From Lachnospiraceae bacterium (lineage in GTDB: Bacteria > Bacillota > Clostridia > Lachnospirales > Lachnospiraceae), in assembly GCA_017431345.1 (NCBI GenBank), contig JAFRLH010000059.1, forward strand, positions 62,001-126,000: DNA of 64,000 nt, in the 5' to 3' direction. A program made the translations under genes and the position numbers. The notes beneath the pieces are model-generated. The model was not told the origin of the DNA and made no database searches. It was given only the letters and a program-made list of their open reading frames with translations. Of this stretch, positions 59,700-64,000 are shown piece after piece; position 1 is the first letter of the stretch, and every line of letters begins with the position of its first letter.

Positions 59700-59721
59700 A
59701 ATCCCCTCCATACGCAGATAA

Positions 59722-59793
59722 GGTGACCTTTCGTTCACCTATTATAGTGAACGAAAGATCACCTTGTCAAGGTTGTTCGTTCAAAAAACGAAC
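59722..59793 (-). promoter_or_regulatory. Promoter and palindromic TetR-type operator
   Basis: The minus strand carries TTGACA (59770-59765) and TATAAT (59746-59741) with an 18-base spacer, a near-perfect sigma-A promoter. Two 17-base arms, 59722-59738 and 59747-59763 (consensus GGTGAYCTTTCGTTCAC, one mismatch), form a palindrome around the -10. A second, smaller palindrome GTTCGTT-caaaa-AACGAAC lies at 59775-59793 just upstream of the -35. The shared GTTCG/CGAAC half sites suggest binding of the adjacent TetR protein. Confidence 0.85.
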
Positions 59794-60055
59794 TCTTTAC
59801 AAAAATTACACCCCTGAATTCATTCCTGTCCGGCATAATTCATTTCTTCCATCGCTCAAACAAATCTTTACTGTGCTTCTTCCGCAGTCATAATAAACTC
59901 CAACAGCTTTCTTCCACTAAGGAACGACTCATGATATCCCGTATGAGCAGATTCTCACTTTAGATTTATTAAGAATCTTTACAAGCATTTCTTTAGGTTC
60001 ATTTGTTATCCTGTTTATCGTAATGATGAACTGTGATTCGGGAGTTGATGCCGAT
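59794..60055. other. Intergenic region between divergent operons
   Basis: AT-rich DNA with no supported gene. CTTTAGATTT (near 59958) and CTTTAGGTTC (near 59992) form an imperfect direct repeat about one third of the way before the TVP38 gene, and AGATTC/GAATCT form an inverted pair. These could bind the response regulator encoded downstream. Confidence 0.35.
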
Positions 60056-60712
60056 ATGAATACTACTGACATACTTGTCGATAAGCCAAAGACTGAAATC
60101 GGCATGGAAAAATCTTCCGGAATCCGGAAACCAGAGCGAAGCAGATGTCAGCAATTAATCCACATTCTGTCAAGCATTCTCATAGCGCTGGCATTATCTT
60201 TTCTGATTGTTCTTGCAAAAGCTTACTTTGACGGGGAGTTTCGTTCTGTCGAATCATTACAGAGGCATATTGGAAAATACGGTGTTTTCGGTCCCGCTTT
60301 TCTGACAGTGTTCCAGGCCTTCCAGGTCGTGCTCCCTGTCCTGCCGGGTTTTCTTGGTTGCGCCGCAGGATCTGTCATGTTTGGTCCTTTGGTCGGATTC
60401 TGGTGCAATTATATCGGAATAAGCATCGGTTCTGTCGCCGCGTTTTTTCTTGCCAGGCGATTCGGTATGCCGCTTCTGGAAGACTTGTTCCCTTCCGGCA
60501 GATACAGCAAATGGTCCGGTTGGGCTTCCAGAAGCAAATCCTATACAGCCTTCCTGTTTATGGCAATGCTTCTTCCCCTTTTCCCGGATGATTATTTATG
60601 TTATCTGACCGGCGTTTCCAAAATGACTGCAAGAAAGTTCATCTGGATCGTTATATTGGGAAAGCCCTGGTGCATTCTTGCGTACAGTCTTGGGTTTTCG
60701 CTGTTTAAATAG
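60056..60712 (+). CDS. TVP38/TMEM64 family membrane protein
   Basis: A 218-residue protein of the SNARE-associated/DedA-like superfamily. It has LPVLPGFLGCAAGSVMFGPL, GFWCNYIGISIGSVAAFFLA-RRFG and the second-half motif LPLFPDDYLCYLTGVSKM. Family members in bacteria and eukaryotes (TMEM41B, DedA) act in lipid scrambling or lipid carrier transport. GGGAG lies 11 bases before the ATG at 60056; an ATG at 60023 lacks a site. It heads an operon with PS synthase (16 bp downstream) and PS decarboxylase, which supports a role in moving phosphatidylserine or phosphatidylethanolamine across the membrane. Confidence 0.88.
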   Translation: MNTTDILVDKPKTEIGMEKSSGIRKPERSRCQQLIHILSSILIALALSFLIVLAKAYFDGEFRSVESLQRHIGKYGVFGPAFLTVFQAFQVVLPVLPGFLGCAAGSVMFGPLVGFWCNYIGISIGSVAAFFLARRFGMPLLEDLFPSGRYSKWSGWASRSKSYTAFLFMAMLLPLFPDDYLCYLTGVSKMTARKFIWIVILGKPWCILAYSLGFSLFK

Positions 60713-60727
60713 CTTGGAGGTTGAAAA

Positions 60728-61369
60728 ATGGATCACAGGCAGAAGCTTTTAGGCTACTACAATTACACCGTTATCCTGACGTACACAGGAATGCTGACCG
60801 GGTTCATCGGTATCGTCTATGCCTTTGAAGGCAATCCATTCAAGGCGGTCATCTGCCTTATGCTTGCCGGTTTTTGTGATATGTTTGATGGAGCACTTGC
60901 TTCCACAAGAGTTCGCACGCAGCAGGAAAAATGCTTCGGCATCCAAATCGATTCTTTCAGTGATCTGGTCTGTTTCGGGGTGTTGCCTGCAATGATTGTT
61001 TACAGCCAGAACAGAGGCCGGACGATCGTTCTGGCGAGCTGTGCCCTGTATCTGCTTTGTGCGCTGATCAGACTTGCCTATTTCAATGTGGATGAACAGG
61101 AGCGGCAGCAAAGCAGCGATGTCTCCAGGGAGATCTATTTTGGTCTGCCCGTCACAATGTCTGCATTGTTCCTTCCTGCAGTGCACGGAGCAGTTTGCCT
61201 GTTTTCGCGAAACCCCACTGTGGTCCCGACGGCAGCTCTGCTGATGATGGCGATCCTGTTTTTACTCCCTTTTCCGCTGAGAAAACCAAAGCTCATCGGA
61301 AAACTCTGCGTAATACTATGCGGCATTATGGAAGTCGCATTTGTATTGTTTGCCTGTGATGGTGTATGA
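60728..61369 (+). CDS. pssA: CDP-diacylglycerol-serine O-phosphatidyltransferase
   Basis: A 213-residue membrane enzyme making phosphatidylserine from CDP-diacylglycerol and serine. The CDP-alcohol phosphotransferase motif is DMFDGALAS...FGIQIDSFSDLVCFG; the acidic residues DxxDG and DxxxD are all present, whereas the usual AR after DGxx reads AS. About six helices are seen. AGGTT/GGAGG lies before the ATG. Its stop overlaps the psd start (ATGATG), giving coupled translation with the next enzyme of the pathway. Confidence 0.92.
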   Translation: MDHRQKLLGYYNYTVILTYTGMLTGFIGIVYAFEGNPFKAVICLMLAGFCDMFDGALASTRVRTQQEKCFGIQIDSFSDLVCFGVLPAMIVYSQNRGRTIVLASCALYLLCALIRLAYFNVDEQERQQSSDVSREIYFGLPVTMSALFLPAVHGAVCLFSRNPTVVPTAALLMMAILFLLPFPLRKPKLIGKLCVILCGIMEVAFVLFACDGV

Positions 61370-62196
61370 TGAAAGCGGATATTTTTTACAGAACCATTCC
61401 GGGAAGATTCATTTTTAAGGTTTTGCAGAAGGCTGGATGCTTTCGCCTGGCAGCATGGTTCCTGCATACGCGGATATCAAGACGAATGATTCCCAATTAT
61501 ATCAGGAAATATGGCATCGACATGAAACCATATGCCGGACAGACTTACGAATCCTTCGCAGCGTTTTTCTCCAGAAAGCGGGATAATATATGCTATGTGA
61601 CTAAGCCGGACGTGCTCATCAGTCCCTGTGACGGGCTGCTTTCTGTATATACTGTGACGAAAGATCTGACGCTTTCGATGAAGGGATCCGTCTATGCTTT
61701 AAACGATCTGCTGCCCAATCCGGATGCCGCAGCGTTATTTCAAAACGGACTGTGCTTTATGTTTCGGCTGGAGGCCTCAGATTATCATCATTTCTGCTGT
61801 TTTGACGATTGTCTGCTTATTGAAACAGAATTTATTCCCGGACAATTGCACAGTGTGCAGCCGATTGCGCAGAGGACTGTCCCCGTTTTTCGGTTGAACC
61901 GAAGATGGTGGAGCACAATGAAAACAAAGCACTTTGGAACTGCTGTACAGATTGAAGTCGGAGCCATGCTGGTCGGGGGTGTCTCCTTTTCCGCTGAGAA
62001 TGCATGGTTTAAGCGCGGAGATGAAATGGGGCATTTTGAACTTGCCGGCTCTACGATCATTCTTTTTCTGACTTCCCCTGTCCGGCAGCGTCTGCGCTTC
62101 GGGGAATCGATCACGCCATATATCAACAGCGGAAAAGAAACACGGGTGCAGATAGGGGCAGGAATCGGCGTATTAAAAGACGAGGAGTGTTTATGA
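61366..62196 (+). CDS. psd: Phosphatidylserine decarboxylase
   Basis: A 276-residue proenzyme converting phosphatidylserine to phosphatidylethanolamine. It shows FAAFFSRKRD, ISPCDGLLSVY (catalytic Asp region), MFRLEASDYHHFCCFDD (His), PGQLHSVQP and the autocleavage site FELAGSTIILF, where Ser of GST becomes the pyruvoyl group. LAGST replaces the more usual LGST/FGST. The C-terminal RVQIGAGIGVL matches type II enzymes. Stop overlaps the response regulator start (ATGA). Confidence 0.94.
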   Translation: MMKADIFYRTIPGRFIFKVLQKAGCFRLAAWFLHTRISRRMIPNYIRKYGIDMKPYAGQTYESFAAFFSRKRDNICYVTKPDVLISPCDGLLSVYTVTKDLTLSMKGSVYALNDLLPNPDAAALFQNGLCFMFRLEASDYHHFCCFDDCLLIETEFIPGQLHSVQPIAQRTVPVFRLNRRWWSTMKTKHFGTAVQIEVGAMLVGGVSFSAENAWFKRGDEMGHFELAGSTIILFLTSPVRQRLRFGESITPYINSGKETRVQIGAGIGVLKDEECL

Positions 62197-62915
62197 ATTC
62201 TCAGGTAATATTAGTAGTAGAAGACGATGCGGCTATTCGGGAAGGGATCAGGATCCTGCTCGGCGGAGAGGGATATACCGTATTGGAAGCGGGTTCCGGT
62301 GAAGACGCGCTGCAGCGGATGAATGATGCCGTTGATCTGGTAATTCTGGATATCATGCTGCCGGGAATCTCCGGCCTGAAGGTCTGTGAAGAACTGCGCA
62401 AGGTTTCCAATGTGCCGATCCTGTTTCTGACAGCGAAATCCCAGGAATCGGATAAGACCATCGGGCTGATGGCAGGCGGAGACGACTATCTGGCCAAGCC
62501 ATTCTCCTATGCCGAACTCATTGCCCGTGTGAAAGCGCAGCTGAGAAGATATGTCGTTTATCGTGGAAAAAAACAGAACATGACGCTGGATACGGATCAT
62601 ATTCTGACGTCCGGAAGACTGAAACTTGCGCTGGATCGGAATGAAGTCTGGAAGGAAGGCGTACCGCTGGATCTGACAGAGATCGAGTATAAAATACTGG
62701 CCCTTTTAATACAGCATCCGCAAAGGATCTTCTCAACACATATGATCTATGAAAACGTATGGGATGAGCCGTATACTTACAGCGCAAACAGCACGATCAT
62801 GGTGCACATACGCAAGCTGCGCACGAAGATCGAGGATGATCCGCAAAACCCGGTCTATATCAGAAATGTCTGGGGAAAGGGCTATCGTTATGAAGCAGAA
62901 AAGGCAGGTATTTGA
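62193..62915 (+). CDS. OmpR-family response regulator
   Basis: A 240-residue regulator: ILVVEDDAAIREGI, phosphoacceptor in LVILDIMLPGISG, LFLTAKS and AKPFSYAELIARVK. The winged-helix domain has TEIEYKILALLIQHPQRIFS and NSTIMVHIRKLRTKIE, with VWGKGYRY at the end. The ATG at 62193 has GAGGAG 5 bases upstream and overlaps the psd stop; the kinase gene starts 26 bases before its own end. The tight overlap ties membrane lipid synthesis to this two-component system. Confidence 0.95.
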   Translation: MNSQVILVVEDDAAIREGIRILLGGEGYTVLEAGSGEDALQRMNDAVDLVILDIMLPGISGLKVCEELRKVSNVPILFLTAKSQESDKTIGLMAGGDDYLAKPFSYAELIARVKAQLRRYVVYRGKKQNMTLDTDHILTSGRLKLALDRNEVWKEGVPLDLTEIEYKILALLIQHPQRIFSTHMIYENVWDEPYTYSANSTIMVHIRKLRTKIEDDPQNPVYIRNVWGKGYRYEAEKAGI

Positions 62916-64000
62916 ACCATATGGGCTTCGTGCCCGGTTTGCGTTGTCTCTGGTCCTCTCTATACTGCTTTGCGGTTTTCTGTTCTTTATTCTGCATAAT
63001 GCTGCTGACTATTATCTGACAAATTATTTTGAACGATCCGTTTTTATGGAATCCCATGTTCAAAGACAGGGAGAAAGCCTGCAGAAGTATATCCGCGAGA
63101 ATGATATCTCAAGCAAAAACCTTGAAAAACTGAAAAAATGGGAATATCGGCAGCCTCTGATTCTCCTTGAATTGTACTCCAACGGAAATTGTCTATACAG
63201 TTCCTTTTATGATATTCCGGATCAGGAGTTTCGATATGATGAAACCATCGGGGATGAAGATCACATAATATCTGTCCAATTGACAGATATGAAAGTACAG
63301 GCAGTTCTGTATTCAGATTTCACTTACAAGTACTATGTGCTTGCAACTGCATTCTCTGCTGCTCTCACCCTTGTCCTCTTTGTTCTTCTTTTCCTTCGAA
63401 GCAATCAAAAAATGATCCGCTACATCTGCAGATTGAATGAAGAGGTGCAGATTCTCGAGGGTGGAAACCTGGAATATCAGGTATCCGTTGAAGGGAATGA
63501 TGAAATCACTGATCTTGCAAGAAGCATGAACCGAATGAAGGAATCATTCCAGCAACAGATGGAGACGGAGCAAAATCTGCATCAGGCCAACAGAAGACTG
63601 GTTACTGAGATGTCTCACGATCTGAGGACGCCGCTGACCGGAATGATGCTGTATCTTGAGATTCTGAGATCCCATCGATATACAACGGAGGAAGAGCTGC
63701 AGGATTATCTGGACAAAATCAACGCGAAGGCGCATCACATAAAGCAGTTGTCTGATCATCTGTTCGAGTATTCTTTGACGGAAATGCCAAAAGAGACGAC
63801 AGAACCGCAGCAGATGCGGGACGCATTCCTCGATGTCACAGATCATTTCATAGATGATTTATCCGCTCATGGCTTTTCCGTTGTTTCCGAATTATCCTGG
63901 ATTTCATGCTATGTTGAAGTAAGCGAAGAATTCCTCCGACGTATTTTTGAAAACATTGCGTCCAATATCATAAAATATGCAGATCCTGCCGCAGAAATCC
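62890..64000 (+). CDS. Sensor histidine kinase, cut by the window end
   Basis: The frame opens with MKQKRQVFEPYGLRARFAL at 62890 and stays open to the end of the window (370 codons). There are two helices (about 15-40 and 152-175) around a 110-residue external domain (FERSVFMESHVQRQGESLQK onward), a HAMP domain (YICRLNEEVQILEGGNLEYQ) and the phosphoacceptor box EMSHDLRTPLTGMMLYLE with His243. The N-box ENIASNIIKYA is the last thing visible; the rest of the ATPase domain lies outside. It overlaps the response regulator gene by 26 bases. Ligand unknown; an envelope signal is likely. Confidence 0.92.
   Translation, partial: MKQKRQVFEPYGLRARFALSLVLSILLCGFLFFILHNAADYYLTNYFERSVFMESHVQRQGESLQKYIRENDISSKNLEKLKKWEYRQPLILLELYSNGNCLYSSFYDIPDQEFRYDETIGDEDHIISVQLTDMKVQAVLYSDFTYKYYVLATAFSAALTLVLFVLLFLRSNQKMIRYICRLNEEVQILEGGNLEYQVSVEGNDEITDLARSMNRMKESFQQQMETEQNLHQANRRLVTEMSHDLRTPLTGMMLYLEILRSHRYTTEEELQDYLDKINAKAHHIKQLSDHLFEYSLTEMPKETTEPQQMRDAFLDVTDHFIDDLSAHGFSVVSELSWISCYVEVSEEFLRRIFENIASNIIKYADPAAEI

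Overview
The window reads as a chromosomal segment of a strictly anaerobic, moderately GC-rich Gram-positive bacterium of class Clostridia. Lachnospiraceae-like gut bacteria are the best guess. The signs are AGGAGG-type ribosome binding sites on nearly every gene, a glycyl radical enzyme with its activase, an LTA-synthase-type sulfatase, QueT under a preQ1 riboswitch, a CBS/DRTGG family II pyrophosphatase, Lys/Tyr-rich secreted proteins and many [4Fe-4S] oxidoreductases. No rRNA, tRNA, CRISPR array, prophage or intact transposase gene was seen. Short hairpin repeats recur instead.

Layout. 1-2.75 kb: the end of APS kinase, a CHR-family transporter and a sulfotransferase form one operon that looks like sulfate uptake, PAPS synthesis and sulfation of a surface glycan or small molecule. 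2.8-5.4 kb: araD and proC, then divergent queT behind a preQ1-I riboswitch. 5.5-11.2 kb (minus strand): Fe-S aldo/keto reductase, PH-domain protein, ACT-ACT-metallo-beta-lactamase fusion, DegV protein and CBS-PPase. 11.5-16.5 kb: secreted Fn3-like protein, LTA synthase-like sulfatase with a promoter and attenuator-like hairpin at its 5' end, and a MATE exporter. 16.5-20.1 kb: dus, then two convergent wrecked genes (a PreA-type dihydropyrimidine dehydrogenase and azlC), each with an internal deletion that kept both ends, then a membrane protein.

20.2-26.7 kb is the most unusual part. A single-chain protein aligns with PheS followed by the PheT catalytic-like core, but has lost active-site residues and has no anticodon-binding domain. 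It is encoded 19 bp after an old-yellow-enzyme/FAD reductase, and an SDR lacking the catalytic lysine lies further upstream. The intergenic DNA holds 68-bp tandem repeats and a thrice-repeated operator-like motif, and an AraC regulator is divergent. 26.9-32.5 kb: alpha/beta hydrolase and an AraC-controlled glycyl radical enzyme/activase pair of unknown substrate. 32.7-44.2 kb: aspS, flavin reductase-like protein, esterase, a large beta-propeller PP2C signalling protein, DUF362, aldo/keto reductase, DUF1848 and a monofunctional transglycosylase.

44.3-52.6 kb: an ABC exporter with an extra N-terminal GHKL-like domain, a secreted protein with two cystatin-like QVVAG repeats, hflX, an orphan cbiL, a lipoprotein hydrolase, a secreted protein and a GNAT. 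52.8-59.8 kb: one minus-strand operon tetR - CPBP protease - response regulator - histidine kinase - ABC ATPase - FtsX-type permease - coiled-coil protein, headed by a consensus promoter buried in a 17-bp-arm palindrome. 60.0-64.0 kb (plus strand): TVP38/TMEM64 protein, phosphatidylserine synthase, phosphatidylserine decarboxylase, response regulator and histidine kinase (cut by the window end). This looks like a two-component-controlled phosphatidylethanolamine module. Together the last two operons look like an envelope-stress or antimicrobial-response block.
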